Shown here: positions 46,540-56,415 of the stretch, piece by piece
Layout: every line of letters begins with the position of its first letter
Numbering within the stretch: the stretch's first letter is position 1
Origin: Umezawaea beigongshangensis
GTDB lineage: Bacteria; Actinomycetota; Actinomycetes; Mycobacteriales; Pseudonocardiaceae
NCBI RefSeq assembly: GCF_016464305.1
Contig: NZ_JAEIOJ010000001.1
Location: forward strand, 394,685 to 458,684
DNA length: 64,000 nt
Direction of reading: 5' to 3'
Notes under the pieces: model-generated
The model's database searches: none
What the model was told of the DNA's origin: nothing
The model's input: only the letters and a program-made list of their open reading frames with translations
Program-made: the position numbers and the translations under genes

Positions 46540-47739
46540 ATGACACGCGTGGACGAGATCATCGACATCCCGTTCGACGACGCCTTCCGGTTCGACCCCT
46601 CCCCCACGTGGGAGCGGTTGCGCGACACCCGCCCGGTGGCGAGGGTGCGCACCCTCGCCGGCGCGGTGGTCTGGCTGGTCACCCGCTACGACGACGTCCA
46701 GTTCGTGCTGACCGATCAGCGGTTCTCCCGCGCCGCGACCGTCGCACCGGACGCGCCGCGCGTCGCGGTGTCCCGGCCGCTGCCCGGCACCCTCCCGACC
46801 ACCGACCCGCCCGAGCACACCAGGTTGCGCCGCCTGGTCTCGACGGCGTTCGCGCACCGCGCCGTCGAGCGGGTCCGCCCGTGGATCGGCGACCTGGCCC
46901 GCCGGCTCGCCGCCGACGTGGAGGCCGCCGGGACGGGGGCCGACCTGCGGCAGCTCTTCGCGCTGCCGCTGCCCGTGCAGGTCATCTGCCAGCTCCTCGG
47001 CGTCCCCTACGCCGACCGCGACCGCTTCCGCGCGTGGACCGAGCTGGCCTACAGCATGTCGGTGGAGGAGGAGCCGCGGGTCGAGGCGGCGATGGCGAGC
47101 CTGACGGACTACGTGGCGGGCCTGGTGGCCGCCAGGTCCGCGAGCGCCGGGGAGCCGCGGGACCTGCTGGACGAGCTGGTGCGCGGCACCGACGAGGGCT
47201 CGCTCAGCGGGCCGGAGCTGGTCGGCTTCGCCCTCAACCTGCTCGTCGCGGGGCACGAGACGTCGGCCAACCAGATCGGCAGCTTCGTCGCCTCGCTGCT
47301 GCGCGACCCGGCCCACTGGGACCACCTCGTCGAGAATCCCGGTCTCGTGCCGTCCGCCGTGGAGGAACTGCTGCGGTTCAACCGCCTCAGCGAGGTCGGT
47401 CAGCTGCGGGTCGCGACGGTCGACGTGGAGGTGGCGGGCACCACGATCCGCGCGGGAGAGGGTGTGATGGCGGCCATCGGCTCCGCCAACCGCGACCCGC
47501 GCGCCTTCACCGATCCCGACGCGCTGGACCTGGCGCGCACTCCGAACCGGCACCTGGCACTGGGGGCCGGGCCGCACTTCTGCCTCGGCGCGCAGCTCGC
47601 CCGCATCGAGTTGCAGGAGTCGTTGCTGGCCCTGCTCGACCGGTTCCCCCAGCTGCGGCTGGCGGTCCCGGCGGAGGCCCTGCCGTGGCGAAGAGTGCTG
47701 GTGAGCGGCTTGGCGGAGCTGCCGGTCGAGTGGAGTTGA
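46540..47739 (+). CDS. cytochrome P450
   Basis: This 399-residue soluble bacterial P450 has the I-helix oxygen-activation motif NLLVAGHETSANQIGS, the K-helix ExxR in AVEELLRFNRLSEVGQ, and the heme Cys loop LGAGPHFCLGAQLARIELQ. ATG 46540 fits the usual N-terminus, though the ribosome-binding site is weak. No ferredoxin, reductase or biosynthetic genes lie alongside, so it would depend on redox partners from elsewhere. It resembles CYP105/107-type monooxygenases in general style; the substrate is unknown. Confidence 0.92.
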   Translation: MTRVDEIIDIPFDDAFRFDPSPTWERLRDTRPVARVRTLAGAVVWLVTRYDDVQFVLTDQRFSRAATVAPDAPRVAVSRPLPGTLPTTDPPEHTRLRRLVSTAFAHRAVERVRPWIGDLARRLAADVEAAGTGADLRQLFALPLPVQVICQLLGVPYADRDRFRAWTELAYSMSVEEEPRVEAAMASLTDYVAGLVAARSASAGEPRDLLDELVRGTDEGSLSGPELVGFALNLLVAGHETSANQIGSFVASLLRDPAHWDHLVENPGLVPSAVEELLRFNRLSEVGQLRVATVDVEVAGTTIRAGEGVMAAIGSANRDPRAFTDPDALDLARTPNRHLALGAGPHFCLGAQLARIELQESLLALLDRFPQLRLAVPAEALPWRRVLVSGLAELPVEWS

Positions 47740-47822
47740 CCACCGGTGGGGACACCGCCGATCCGGGTGCATGTGAGGCGTGCGGCCTTGCAGGCGGACT
47801 TCCGGTGGTGGACCCTGCAGAG

Positions 47823-48161
47823 GTGAGTGAGGAAACGATCCAACTCGAACTCAGCGAATCCGGGGTGGCGGTAGACCTTCCCTTGCCGGCCAACCAGCGC
47901 GATCAGGTGCAGGGAGTCCCGTACCGGCCGGTCGAGTTCCGCGACGACGACCTGCCCTCGGCCCTGGAACGCGCGGCGTCCTGGTTGCGGCAGACGCAGG
48001 ACTGGCTCGGCGAGCCGGTCGACGTGATCGCCGTGCACCTGGACTACGACGATCGCAAGGGTTCCCCCTACTACGACCTCAAGCTGCTCTGCAACGAGGA
48101 GGACCTGGCCGGTGTGCCCAGGGCCATCCGACATCGAGAGGGCAGCGATACCGGTCAGTAG
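47823..48161 (+). CDS. conserved hypothetical protein
   Basis: This 112-residue acidic protein begins around GTG 47823 with VSEETIQLELSESGVAVDLP. It continues NQRDQVQGVPYRPVEFRDDD and LGEPVDVIAVHLDYDDRKGS before PYYDLKLLCNEEDLAGVP. In-frame GTG codons at 47806 and 47809 are alternative starts. No signal peptide, membrane segment or known motif is seen. The PlsC-type gene follows after 23 bp in the same direction, so a shared transcript is likely. Confidence 0.65.
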   Translation: MSEETIQLELSESGVAVDLPLPANQRDQVQGVPYRPVEFRDDDLPSALERAASWLRQTQDWLGEPVDVIAVHLDYDDRKGSPYYDLKLLCNEEDLAGVPRAIRHREGSDTGQ

Positions 48162-48184
48162 GGCCTTCGGGCTACCGTTCGGTC

Positions 48185-48925
48185 ATGGCAGATCGTGTGT
48201 ACCCCCCGGTTGTCGCCGCGGCCAAGACCATGTTCCGGCTCCTCGACCTGAGGATCACCATGGACGGCACGCACAACGTCCCCCGTGAGGGGGGCGCTGT
48301 GCTGGCGAGCAACCACATCAGCTACCTGGACTTCATCTTCGCCGGTTTCGGCGCCCAGCCGTCGAAGCGGCTGGTGAGGTTCATGGCCAAGCACGAGGTG
48401 TTCGAGAACCGCATCTCGGGACCGCTGATGCGGGGGATGCACCACATCCCGGTGGACAGGAACGCGGGCAGCGCCTCCTACAAGGAGGCGCTGCGCGCAC
48501 TCCGCTCCGGTGAGGTCGTCGGGATCTTCCCCGAGGCCACCATCAGCAGCTCCTTCACCGTCAAGGAGCTCAAGAGCGGCGCGAACCGCCTGGCCACGGC
48601 GGCGAACGTGCCGCTGATCCCGGTCGCGCTGTGGGGCACCCAGCGCCTGTGGACGAAGGGCCGCCCGAAGACCCTCACGAAGAGGCACCTCCCGGTGACG
48701 ATCCTGGTCGGCGAGCCCCTGCACCCGCAGCGCGGCGACGACCAGGAGGCGGTCAACGCCGAGCTGCACCGGCGCATGTCCGCGCTGCTGGACCGGGCGC
48801 AGCGCGAGTACCCGGAGACCCCCGCCGAGGACGAGCGGTGGTGGCAGCCAGCGCACCTGGGCGGCACCGCGCCGACCCCCGGGGAAGCGGCGGCGCTGGA
48901 CACCCGTCCGATCCGCGAGACCTGA
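48185..48925 (+). CDS. 1-acyl-sn-glycerol-3-phosphate acyltransferase (PlsC-like)
   Basis: This 246-residue protein shows acyltransferase box I NHISYLD in AVLASNHISYLDFIFAG, box II around MRGMHHIPVDRNAG, and box III VVGIFPEATISSSF. It transfers an acyl chain to lysophosphatidic acid or a related acceptor at the membrane. It may serve phosphatidate supply, feeding CdsA, or glycolipid acylation. The C-terminal 30 residues are low-complexity. Confidence 0.88.
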   Translation: MADRVYPPVVAAAKTMFRLLDLRITMDGTHNVPREGGAVLASNHISYLDFIFAGFGAQPSKRLVRFMAKHEVFENRISGPLMRGMHHIPVDRNAGSASYKEALRALRSGEVVGIFPEATISSSFTVKELKSGANRLATAANVPLIPVALWGTQRLWTKGRPKTLTKRHLPVTILVGEPLHPQRGDDQEAVNAELHRRMSALLDRAQREYPETPAEDERWWQPAHLGGTAPTPGEAAALDTRPIRET

Positions 48926-49099
48926 TTCTTCGGCACGGCACCCCCCACGTGTGTCACACTGGTCGCGAGGCAGCCGCATCGGCTGCCCGCGCCGGTGCCA
49001 CTGAGTCAGTGGCCGCGCACATTCCGTCGATGATCCGCGCCGAGCAGGTGCGAAGTCGGCAAGGAAGGTCACATCATCAGCTCACAGACGACAAGCCCC

Positions 49100-49363
49100 G
49101 TGTCCTGGTCGCACGACAGCCTGTTCCACCCGCCGCTGCCGGTGGACGGGTCCCCGACCGAGACGACGGCCACGATCCCGGTCGTGCCCGTGGCCCGTCC
49201 GCAGTACCAGAACCTCTTCCAGCAGCCGCCCGCCGTCGAGGGGGCCGACGACGAGTCGGACCTGCTGCCCGACTTCTTCGAGCACAGCGCTCCGCCGGTC
49301 CAGCAGCGCAGGCCGCGTCAGCCCTCACACCGCCGGAGCGGTGGCGTCAACCGCGGACGCTGA
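49100..49363 (+). CDS. small actinobacterial hypothetical protein
   Basis: This reading frame of up to 87 residues from GTG 49100 encodes [35 protein letters not shown] and a basic end [15 protein letters not shown]. It looks disordered. The best ribosome-binding sequence (AAGGAAGG, 49061-49068) sits farther upstream, before two in-frame ATC codons (49073, 49076), so the real start is unclear. Its 3' end overlaps the smc 3' end by 39 bp in convergent orientation. Confidence 0.55.
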   Translation: MSWSHDSLFHPPLPVDGSPTETTATIPVVPVARPQYQNLFQQPPAVEGADDESDLLPDFFEHSAPPVQQRRPRQPSHRRSGGVNRGR

Positions 49364-52300
49364 GTCCGCCACGGGCACGGACGCCGGCTCCGGCGTTCCG
49401 GCCCTCTCGCCACGTCCTCGCATGCGCTGCGAGATGACCTGGCTGATGCCGTCACCCCGCATGCTCACGCCGTAGAGGGCGTCGGCGATCTCCATGGTCG
49501 GCTTCTGGTGGGTGATGATCAGCAGCTGGGAGTGGTCGCGCAGCTGCTGGAACAGGCCGATCAGCCGGTGCAGGTTGGTGTCGTCCAGCGCGGCCTCGAC
49601 CTCGTCCATCACGTAGAACGGCGAGGGGCGCGCGCGGAAGATCGCGACGAGCATCGCCACCGCCGCCAGCGACTTCTCGCCGCCGGACAGCAGGGACAGG
49701 CGCTTGACCTTCTTGCCGGGAGGTCGCGCCTCCATCTCGATGCCGGTGGTCAGCATGTCGTCGGGCTCGGTCAGCACGAGCCTGCCCTCACCGCCGGGGA
49801 ACAGCGTCGAGAACACGATCTCGAACTCCCGCGCCACGTCCGCGTAGGCCGCCGTGAAGACCTCCAGGATCTTGTCGTCGACCTCCTTGACGACGATCAG
49901 CAGGTCGCGCCGCGTCGCCTTGACGTCCTCCAGCTGGTTGGACAAGAACTTGTAGCGCTCCTCCAGCGCGGCGAACTCCTCCAGCGCGAGCGGGTTGACC
50001 TTGCCCAGCAGCGACAGGTCGCGCTCGGCGCGCTTGGCGCGGCGGGTCTGCGTGTCGCGGTCGAACGGCATCGGCTGCGGTGTCGAGACCTGCTCTCCGC
50101 GCTCCTTCGCCGCCTCGTACTCGGCCACCTCGGTCTGGCTCGGCGGGATCGGCACGTCCGGGCCGTACTCGGCGACCAGGTCGTCCAGGCCGATGCCGAA
50201 GTCCTCGGCGATCTTCACCTCCAGCTGCTCGATGCGCAGCCGCTGCTCCGCGCGCAGCACCTCGTCCCGGTGCACGGCGTCGGTGAGCTTCTCCAGCTCG
50301 CCGCTCATCTCGCGCACGACCGTGCGGACCTGCGCGAGCAGCGTCTCGTGCTGGGTGCGCCGCTCCTGGGCCACGTCGCGCTCGCGGGCGGCGCGGCGCA
50401 GGGACTCCTCGATGCGGGTCAGCGCCAGTTCGCCGCCGCGCACCACGGCGTCCGCCACCGCGGCGCCCCTGGCGCGGGCGGCACGGGCGCGCTGGGCGCG
50501 GTCGCGCGCCTCGCGTTCGGCGCGGGCGGCCCGGCGCAGGCCGTCCGCCCTGCCCTGCAACGCCCTGGCGCGCTCCTCCGCGGTGCGCAGGGCGAGCCGC
50601 GCGTCCATCTCGTCCTGGCGGGCCGTGGCCAGCTCGGCGGCGGTCTCGTCGCGCTGCGTCGTGTCCGGTTCGTCGTCCAGGGGCTGCTCCTGCGCGACGA
50701 GCAGGCGCTCCTCCAGCTCGGCGAGCGTGCGCAGGGCCTGCTCGCGGGCCTGCTCGACCGTGGCGCGCTGGCCGCGGACGCGCTCGACCTCCGCCTCGGC
50801 CGACCGCACGGCCTGCGCGAGCCGGGACAACCGCTCCGACGAGCGGGCGCGACGGACCCTCGCCTCGTTCAGCGCCTCCTTGAGGGAGCCGACCTCGGTG
50901 CGCCTGGCCTGCTGCTCGGCCCGTGCGCCCTCCAGGGCCGCGGTGGAGTGCTCCAGGGCGCGCTCGGCGGCGGCGAGCTTCTCCGCGGCCTCGTCCACGG
51001 CTGCCCGGACCTCGATGACGCTCTGGTCGCGGCCCGACCCGCCGGTGGCCCAGTCCGCGCCGAGGACGTCGCCCTCGCGGGTCACCGCCCGCACGGCGGG
51101 GTCCGCGGCCACGAGGGAGCGCGCGGCGGCGAGGTCGTCCACGACGGCGAGCCGGTCGAGCGCGCGGTCCAGGGCCGGGCGCAGCGCGTCGGGTGACCGC
51201 ACGAGGTCGGCCGCCCAGCGCGCGCCGCCGGGCAGCGGCGGCCACGCGGAGCGGTCGGTCGTGGCGGGTGCGCCGCCGACGAGGACACCGGCACGCCCGG
51301 CGGCGCCCTCCTTGAGCAGCTCCAGCGCCGTGACGGCGTCGTCCCCGCCCGCGACGGCGACCGCGTCGGCGATCGGCCCCAGCGCGGCGGCGAGCGCCAC
51401 CTCGGCGCCGGTCTCCACGGTCAGCAGGGCCGCGACCGCGCCGAGCAACCCCGGCAGCCCGGTTCCGGCGGCCAGCAGCGCGCCCGCGCCGTCCTTGCGG
51501 GTCAGTCCCAGCGACAGGGCGTCCACGCGGGCCCGCCACGAGGCGATGTCGCGCTCGGCGGCGCGCTCGGCGCGGACGAGCTCCTCGACGCGGCCCTTGG
51601 CGGCGTCGTTGGCCTGCACGGCCTGCCGGTGCCGCTCGTCGAGACCGGCGTCGCCCTCGTCCTCCGTCCCGGTCGCCGCCTCCTGCTCGGCCTGCTCGCG
51701 GCGCACCTCCTCGGCGCGCTCGGCCGCCTCGGCGATCGTCACCGACAGCCGTTCGATCTCCTCCGAGGTGGCGCTGGTCTTGCTGCGCAGCGCCTCGACC
51801 TGACCGGACAGCCGGGCCAGGCCCTCGCGCTGGTCGGCGATGGCGCGCACGGCGGCCAGGTGCGCCCGCTCGGCGGCCGACACCGCGCGCTCCAGCTCGG
51901 AGCGGACCTCGACGGCCTCGGCCAGTCCGACGCGCGCCTCGGTCACGCCCTCCGCCAGCTCCAGCTCCAGCGCGGCGGTCTGCTCGGCCTCGGCCTCCAG
52001 CTCGTCGGGATCACGTCCACCGCGCGGGGCCTCCACGTCGGCCGACAGGTGCCTGGCGCGTTCCACGGCGAGGCGCACGGTGCCGCGCAGACGCTCCTCC
52101 AGCGCCGACAGCCGGTACCAGGTGTCCTGGGCGCGCGACAGCGCCGGGGCGTCGGCCGCGACCAGCTCCTCCAGCTCGTTCTGCTGGTACTGCGCCGTTT
52201 GCAGCGCCTGCTCCACCTCGGCGCGGCGGGCGCGGGCGGTGGCCTCGTCGGCCTCCTCGCGAGCCAGCTCCGTGCGGCGGGTCACCAGGTCGTCGGCCAG

Positions 52301-52987
52301 CAGGCGCATCCGCGCGTCCCGCAGCTCCGACTGCACGGCCTGGGCGCGGCGGGCGATCTCGGCCTGCTTTCCCAGCGGCTTGAGCTGGCGGCGCAGTTCG
52401 GCGGTGAGGTCGGTCAGGCGGGTGAGGTTGGCCTGCATCGCCTCCAGCTTCCGCAGCGCCTTCTCCTTGCGCTTGCGGTGCTTGAGGACACCGGCGGCCT
52501 CCTCGACGAACGCGCGCCGTTCCTCCGGTTTGGACTCCAGGATGGACGCGAGCTGGCCCTGACCGACGATCACGTGCATCTCGCGGCCGATGCCGGAGTC
52601 CGACAGCAGCTCCTGGACGTCCATCAAGCGGCACGAGCTGCCGTTGATCTCGTACTCGGTGGCGCCCTCGCGGAACATCCGCCGGGTGATCGAGACCTCG
52701 GTGTAGTCGATCGGCAGCGCGCCGTCGGTGTTGTCGATGGTCAGGGTCACCTCGGCGCGGCCCAGCGGCGCGCGGCCGGAGGTGCCCGCGAAGATGACGT
52801 CCTCCATCTTGCCGCCGCGCAGGTCCTTGGCGCCCTGCGTGCCCATGACCCACTTGAGGGCGTCGAGGACGTTGGACTTGCCCGAACCGTTCGGGCCGAC
52901 CACGCAGGTGATGCCGGGCTCGAAGCGCAGCGTCGTGGCCGAGGCGAAGGACTTGAAGCCCTTCAGCGTCAGGCTCTTGAGGTGCAC
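49325..52987 (-). CDS. smc: chromosome segregation protein SMC
   Basis: This 1220-residue condensin ATPase has Walker A in [20 protein letters not shown] (residues 31-38) and the Q-loop [20 protein letters not shown]. Two long coiled coils surround a hinge (near residues 500-650, with [18 protein letters not shown]). The signature [20 protein letters not shown] and Walker [16 protein letters not shown] lie near the C-terminus, and the end is a short variable tail. It forms condensin with ScpA/ScpB, encoded elsewhere. Start GTG 52987 encodes [14 protein letters not shown]. Confidence 0.97.
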   Translation of the reverse strand: MHLKSLTLKGFKSFASATTLRFEPGITCVVGPNGSGKSNVLDALKWVMGTQGAKDLRGGKMEDVIFAGTSGRAPLGRAEVTLTIDNTDGALPIDYTEVSITRRMFREGATEYEINGSSCRLMDVQELLSDSGIGREMHVIVGQGQLASILESKPEERRAFVEEAAGVLKHRKRKEKALRKLEAMQANLTRLTDLTAELRRQLKPLGKQAEIARRAQAVQSELRDARMRLLADDLVTRRTELAREEADEATARARRAEVEQALQTAQYQQNELEELVAADAPALSRAQDTWYRLSALEERLRGTVRLAVERARHLSADVEAPRGGRDPDELEAEAEQTAALELELAEGVTEARVGLAEAVEVRSELERAVSAAERAHLAAVRAIADQREGLARLSGQVEALRSKTSATSEEIERLSVTIAEAAERAEEVRREQAEQEAATGTEDEGDAGLDERHRQAVQANDAAKGRVEELVRAERAAERDIASWRARVDALSLGLTRKDGAGALLAAGTGLPGLLGAVAALLTVETGAEVALAAALGPIADAVAVAGGDDAVTALELLKEGAAGRAGVLVGGAPATTDRSAWPPLPGGARWAADLVRSPDALRPALDRALDRLAVVDDLAAARSLVAADPAVRAVTREGDVLGADWATGGSGRDQSVIEVRAAVDEAAEKLAAAERALEHSTAALEGARAEQQARRTEVGSLKEALNEARVRRARSSERLSRLAQAVRSAEAEVERVRGQRATVEQAREQALRTLAELEERLLVAQEQPLDDEPDTTQRDETAAELATARQDEMDARLALRTAEERARALQGRADGLRRAARAEREARDRAQRARAARARGAAVADAVVRGGELALTRIEESLRRAARERDVAQERRTQHETLLAQVRTVVREMSGELEKLTDAVHRDEVLRAEQRLRIEQLEVKIAEDFGIGLDDLVAEYGPDVPIPPSQTEVAEYEAAKERGEQVSTPQPMPFDRDTQTRRAKRAERDLSLLGKVNPLALEEFAALEERYKFLSNQLEDVKATRRDLLIVVKEVDDKILEVFTAAYADVAREFEIVFSTLFPGGEGRLVLTEPDDMLTTGIEMEARPPGKKVKRLSLLSGGEKSLAAVAMLVAIFRARPSPFYVMDEVEAALDDTNLHRLIGLFQQLRDHSQLLIITHQKPTMEIADALYGVSMRGDGISQVISQRMRGRGERAGTPEPASVPVADSASAVDATAPAV

Positions 52988-53043
52988 GTCGCGCTGCCCT
53001 CTCCACGGCGACCGGGGACGGTGGTCGGCCGAGGGTATACCGG

Positions 53044-53811
53044 TCAGCCCGGACGCAGTGTGACCAGCACCTCCGAGTCGGCGACGACCTCCAGGTGGGC
53101 GATCCTCCCCACCGGGAACGAGGTCGCGCCGGGGATGCGCTCGCCCCCGGTGGAGGCGCTGCCCCACCAGCCGCCGATCTCGCTGCGGCCGTTCTCGTCG
53201 TGCACGACGAGCTTGCAGCGCGCGCCGGGCGGCACGTTGCCCAGCTCCAGCTCCACCTCGGTGCCCCACGGCCGGTCGCGCAGGGCGGCCGTCGCCGAGG
53301 TTCCGGTGCCGTGGTCGGTCGCGGCCCAGGTCACCGCAGCGGCCCGTTCGCCGGTGCTGGCCGGTGGCGCGGACGTGGTCAGCTCCGGAGCCGCCGGAGC
53401 CCGCTGCCGGTCCAGCAGCTGCGGCAGCAGGCCCGCGAGCACGAGCAGCGCGCCGATGGCGAGACCGGCGGCGGCGAACAGCCAGCGCTTGCCGCGGCGG
53501 TCGTGACGATCACCGACGTCGTGGCGATCACGGAGGTCGACGAGGTCACCGGGGTCTCCGCGCTCGCGCCGCTTCCGGCGCGGGCGCTCGGGAGCGGCGA
53601 TGGTGATCAGCGGCGGCAGGTCGAGGGGCTCGGGTGCGGGCAGGTCGTCCAGCGTGAGCTGGCCGAGCAGGCCGGGCAGCGGCGCCAGGCGGACCATCTC
53701 GTCGCGGCACCGCGCGCAGTCGGACACGTGCCGCTCGAACTCCGAGCGCTCCGCCGGGTCGAGCGAGCCGAGCAGGTAGGCGCCGAGCGCCACGGTGCGC
53801 GCGCAGCTCAC
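53044..53811 (-). CDS. anti-sigma factor with ZAS zinc finger
   Basis: This 255-residue protein starts at GTG 53811 and has HxxxCxxC in [20 protein letters not shown], the zinc-binding anti-sigma domain. One membrane helix ([20 protein letters not shown], near 115-135) precedes an outside domain ([34 protein letters not shown]). This RskA/RslA-like layout suggests release of the sigma factor by regulated proteolysis on an envelope signal. Overlaps the upstream sigma gene by four bases. Confidence 0.88.
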   Translation of the reverse strand: MSCARTVALGAYLLGSLDPAERSEFERHVSDCARCRDEMVRLAPLPGLLGQLTLDDLPAPEPLDLPPLITIAAPERPRRKRRERGDPGDLVDLRDRHDVGDRHDRRGKRWLFAAAGLAIGALLVLAGLLPQLLDRQRAPAAPELTTSAPPASTGERAAAVTWAATDHGTGTSATAALRDRPWGTEVELELGNVPPGARCKLVVHDENGRSEIGGWWGSASTGGERIPGATSFPVGRIAHLEVVADSEVLVTLRPG

Positions 53812-54353
53812 GGCTCCGTCACCCCCCGCTCCTCCAGCGCGTTGCGCAGGGCGCGCAGGGCGTAGAACGCCCGCGACTTGACCGTGCCCCGCGGGATGCC
53901 GAGCGACGCGGCGGCCTCGGCCACCGTGTGCCGGCGGTAGTACAGCTCCACGACGACGTCGCGGTGGTCCGCGGTGAGGGCGCGCAACGCCTCCGCGATC
54001 TGCCAGGTCTGCAGTACGTGCTCCACCTCGTCGCCGACAGCGGGCAGGTCGTTCGGTTCGATCGGCACCTCCACCGCCCTGGCTCCCCGCCGGCGGTAAC
54101 CGGAGATGACGAGGTTGCGGGCGACGGTGTGCAGCCAGGGACCGGCCTCCTCGGGGGTCAGCTCGCCGGAGTGCCGCCAGGCCCGCAGCAGCGTTTCCTG
54201 CACCACGTCCTCCGCCTGCTGGTGGTCCCCGCCGACCAGGCGCAGGACGTAGTTGTGCAGCGGGCCGCTCCACCGACCGTAGAGCTGCCTGACGACGTCC
54301 TCACCGGGGTCCACTCCCTGTACTACGCCGAAGCGGGCCGAGACGTTCAGCAC
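53808..54353 (-). CDS. ECF-type RNA polymerase sigma factor
   Basis: This sigma factor is about 181 residues long. Region 2 is DVVRQLYGRWSGPLHNYVLR and EDVVQETLLRAWRHSGELTP, and region 4 is HTVAEAAASLGIPRGTVKSR. There is no extra domain. The gene is coupled to the anti-sigma factor by a GTGA overlap, so the pair is one stress-response unit, similar to SigK/SigL systems. GTG 54353 is preferred; GTG 54314 is an alternative. The controlled regulon is unknown, and its own promoter lies just upstream near the acyP end. Confidence 0.88.
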   Translation of the reverse strand: MLNVSARFGVVQGVDPGEDVVRQLYGRWSGPLHNYVLRLVGGDHQQAEDVVQETLLRAWRHSGELTPEEAGPWLHTVARNLVISGYRRRGARAVEVPIEPNDLPAVGDEVEHVLQTWQIAEALRALTADHRDVVVELYYRRHTVAEAAASLGIPRGTVKSRAFYALRALRNALEERGVTEP

Positions 54354-54369
54354 CAGCGGCAACGTCCCC

Positions 54370-54630
54370 CTAACGCTCCACGAAACCCGCCGTTCCGCCC
54401 CTCGGCTCCGACCAGCGTTCCACCACCGTGTCCACCCGGCCGGGTGTTTCACCTGATCGGAGGGCGGCGAGGAGCGCTCGGCACGCCTCGTCGGACCCCT
54501 CCGCGACGACCTCGACCCGGCCGTCGCGCAGGTTGGCCGCGCTTCCGGTGAGACCGAGCGCCAGCGCGCGGCTCCTGGTCCACCAGCGGAACCCGACACC
54601 CTGCACGTGACCCCGCACCCACGCCGTCAT
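54370..54630 (-). CDS. acyP: acylphosphatase
   Basis: This 86-residue protein has the full signature: Arg of the phosphate loop in [20 protein letters not shown] and the Asn in [20 protein letters not shown]. It hydrolyses acyl phosphates such as acetyl phosphate; the biological role is loosely defined. ATG 54630 is chosen, giving the standard length; a GTG at 54669 is in frame. The position next to smc is conserved in actinobacteria, though the sigma/anti-sigma pair is inserted here. Confidence 0.92.
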   Translation of the reverse strand: MTAWVRGHVQGVGFRWWTRSRALALGLTGSAANLRDGRVEVVAEGSDEACRALLAALRSGETPGRVDTVVERWSEPRGGTAGFVER

Positions 54631-54750
54631 GCGGACGGGGGTCTGCGGGTCGTTCTGAGCGGCACACACAGCGGAAATGATCCCTCGGGGGTGGAATCGG
54701 TCCCCGGCAACCCCTGATCACGTCACCCGTTGGTGGTACGGTGCGCCACC

Positions 54751-55515
54751 GTGAGTGCCCATCGCAGTAACCGAGGCGCCGTCGTCGGAGGCTTGTTGAG
54801 CCTGTTGATCGGCGCGGTCGGCGCGAGCGGAGCGGCCTTCGCCAGCATCGGCGTCGAGGGTGGCGCGTCCGCGGCGGAACAGCCCGTCGGCTTCCTCGGG
54901 CTCGACTCCGCCGGCAGCGTGAGCGGGCGGGAGCGGGGCGGGAACGGGGACGCCTCGTCGCCGGACGTCACCAGCGCACCTCCGCAGACGTCCTCCGCAG
55001 CCCCCACGACCACCACCGCGACCAGCACGACCACCACCACCACCGAGACGACGACCACGACCACCGAGACCACGTCGTCGACGACCGCTCCCCCTCCCGA
55101 GCCGCCGAGGACGACCACGACGAAGGCGGCACCTCCGCCGGCGTCGGCCGACGAGGAGGACCTGGTCGTCGCGATCGTCAACGCGAAGCGGGCCGAGGCG
55201 GGCTGCGCCGCGCTGAAGATCGACGACCGCGTCACCACCGCGGCCCAGAAGCACAGCTCCGACATGGCCGCGCGCAACTACTTCTCGCACACCACCCCCG
55301 AGGGCGTCGACTTCGGGACGCGGATGAAGGCGGCGGGCTACCCCAGCCCCGGTGGCGAGAACATCGCCGCGGGCCAGAGGACCCCCGAGCAGGTCATGGA
55401 GTCCTGGATGAACTCCCCCGGCCACCGCCGCAACATCCTGGACTGCTCGTTCGCGACGATCGGCGTCGGACTCGACACCAACGGCTGGTACTGGACCCAG
55501 AACTTCGGCCGCTAG
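54751..55515 (+). CDS. exported CAP/SCP-domain protein with Thr-rich linker
   Basis: This 254-residue protein has an N-terminal hydrophobic segment (GAVVGGLLSLLIGAVGASGA) as signal or anchor. A ~60-residue Thr/Pro-rich linker follows, then a CAP (SCP/PR-1) domain: IVNAKRAEAGCAALKIDDRV, KHSSDMAARNYFSHTTPEGV, GENIAAGQRTPEQVMESWMN and SPGHRRNILDCSFATIGVGL. The His/Glu cavity residues typical of CAP are kept. Function of bacterial CAP proteins is not settled. GTG 54751 is taken as start. Confidence 0.88.
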   Translation: MSAHRSNRGAVVGGLLSLLIGAVGASGAAFASIGVEGGASAAEQPVGFLGLDSAGSVSGRERGGNGDASSPDVTSAPPQTSSAAPTTTTATSTTTTTTETTTTTTETTSSTTAPPPEPPRTTTTKAAPPPASADEEDLVVAIVNAKRAEAGCAALKIDDRVTTAAQKHSSDMAARNYFSHTTPEGVDFGTRMKAAGYPSPGGENIAAGQRTPEQVMESWMNSPGHRRNILDCSFATIGVGLDTNGWYWTQNFGR

Positions 55516-55539
55516 GAAATACCCCCGCGAGGAGACGGT

Positions 55540-56205
55540 GTGAACGACGGGCCGCACGACGCCCAGCAGGACCCCACGCGCTTCGACGTCCTCCCGACCG
55601 GCGCCGACGACGGTGTCGAGCACGACGGCGCCGGGCACGACGGTGTCGAGTACGACGCTCCGCAGCACCGGCGGCCGCCGCTGCGCGCCGCGCCGCAGGT
55701 GGTGCTCGCGGCGGCCGGTGTCGTGGTCGCGACGCTGTTCGCGGCCGTGGCGACCATCGTCTCCGGCAGCGCGGACGAGGACGGGCCGGTGCGCCAGCCG
55801 ACGCCGCGCGAGGACGTGGTCGCCCGCAGCACCCTCGGCAGCTCCGCGCCCCGCGAGACCAGCGGCACGCAGGTCTCCACGACCGAGGCTCCCCCGTCGA
55901 GCACGGTGCTCACGGACACCAGCACCGTGCCGTCGCGCGCCCCGCGCTACACGACGGTGACGCGGGCCGACGGCACCACGACCACGGTCGAGGACACCAC
56001 GGTCCCCGTCGACGACGACACGCCCCCGCCCCCCGGTCCCGGCACGAACCCCGGCACGAACCCCGGTGCCGATCCGGGCACGAACCCCGGCGGCGGTGGC
56101 ACCGCGGTCGTCCCGCCGGAGACGACGGACACCAGCGTCCCCACGAACACCACGACGCCGGAGACCACCACACCGGAGACCACCCAGCCCAGCACCAGCA
56201 CCTGA
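55540..56205 (+). CDS. single-pass membrane protein with Thr/Pro-rich exterior
   Basis: This 221-residue protein starts at GTG 55540 just after the CAP gene. A cytoplasmic acidic head (~50 residues) precedes one membrane helix (QVVLAAAGVVVATLFAAVAT), then ~150 residues rich in Thr, Pro and Gly with GTNPGTNPGADPGTNPGGGG steps. Such tails span cell walls. No catalytic domain is present. It is paralogous to the protein encoded at 56416, sharing the VVVATLFA helix core and an 'x-DGTTxTV' segment (TRADGTTTTVED). Confidence 0.75.
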   Translation: MNDGPHDAQQDPTRFDVLPTGADDGVEHDGAGHDGVEYDAPQHRRPPLRAAPQVVLAAAGVVVATLFAAVATIVSGSADEDGPVRQPTPREDVVARSTLGSSAPRETSGTQVSTTEAPPSSTVLTDTSTVPSRAPRYTTVTRADGTTTTVEDTTVPVDDDTPPPPGPGTNPGTNPGADPGTNPGGGGTAVVPPETTDTSVPTNTTTPETTTPETTQPSTST

Positions 56206-56217
56206 CGGCCGCTCGCA

Positions 56218-56266
56218 CCGGAGGGCCGCTCCCGCCACGTCGTTCGTGGCGGGAGCGGCCCTCCGG
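56218..56266. terminator. long perfect hairpin terminator
   Basis: A 22-bp perfect stem (56218-56239 with 56245-56266, starting CCGGAGGGCCGC) with loop TCGTT lies 13 bp after the stop of the preceding plus-strand gene. There is no T-tract. It separates the CAP/Thr-rich transcript from the next gene. Confidence 0.85.
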
Positions 56267-56415
56267 CGCGAGGAGGACCAACGAGCGGGGAACGCCGAGG
56301 TCACTGCACACCACACGAAGGTGTGATGACGCGGCCAGCGGCTGCGGACGACACGGCCGAGTGCCGATAACTCGAACGCAATTCCACCCCGATCGGGTCC
56401 CCTCAGGGAGATGGT

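Noticed and set aside
46540-48161. P450 plus neighbouring genes as a biosynthetic cluster
   Set aside because: No scaffold-forming enzyme, carrier protein or resistance/transport set; neighbours are housekeeping or hypothetical.
50000-52560. Ser/Ala-rich open frames on the plus strand opposite smc
   Set aside because: They arise from third-position GC bias on the strand opposite smc; no start signal or domain.
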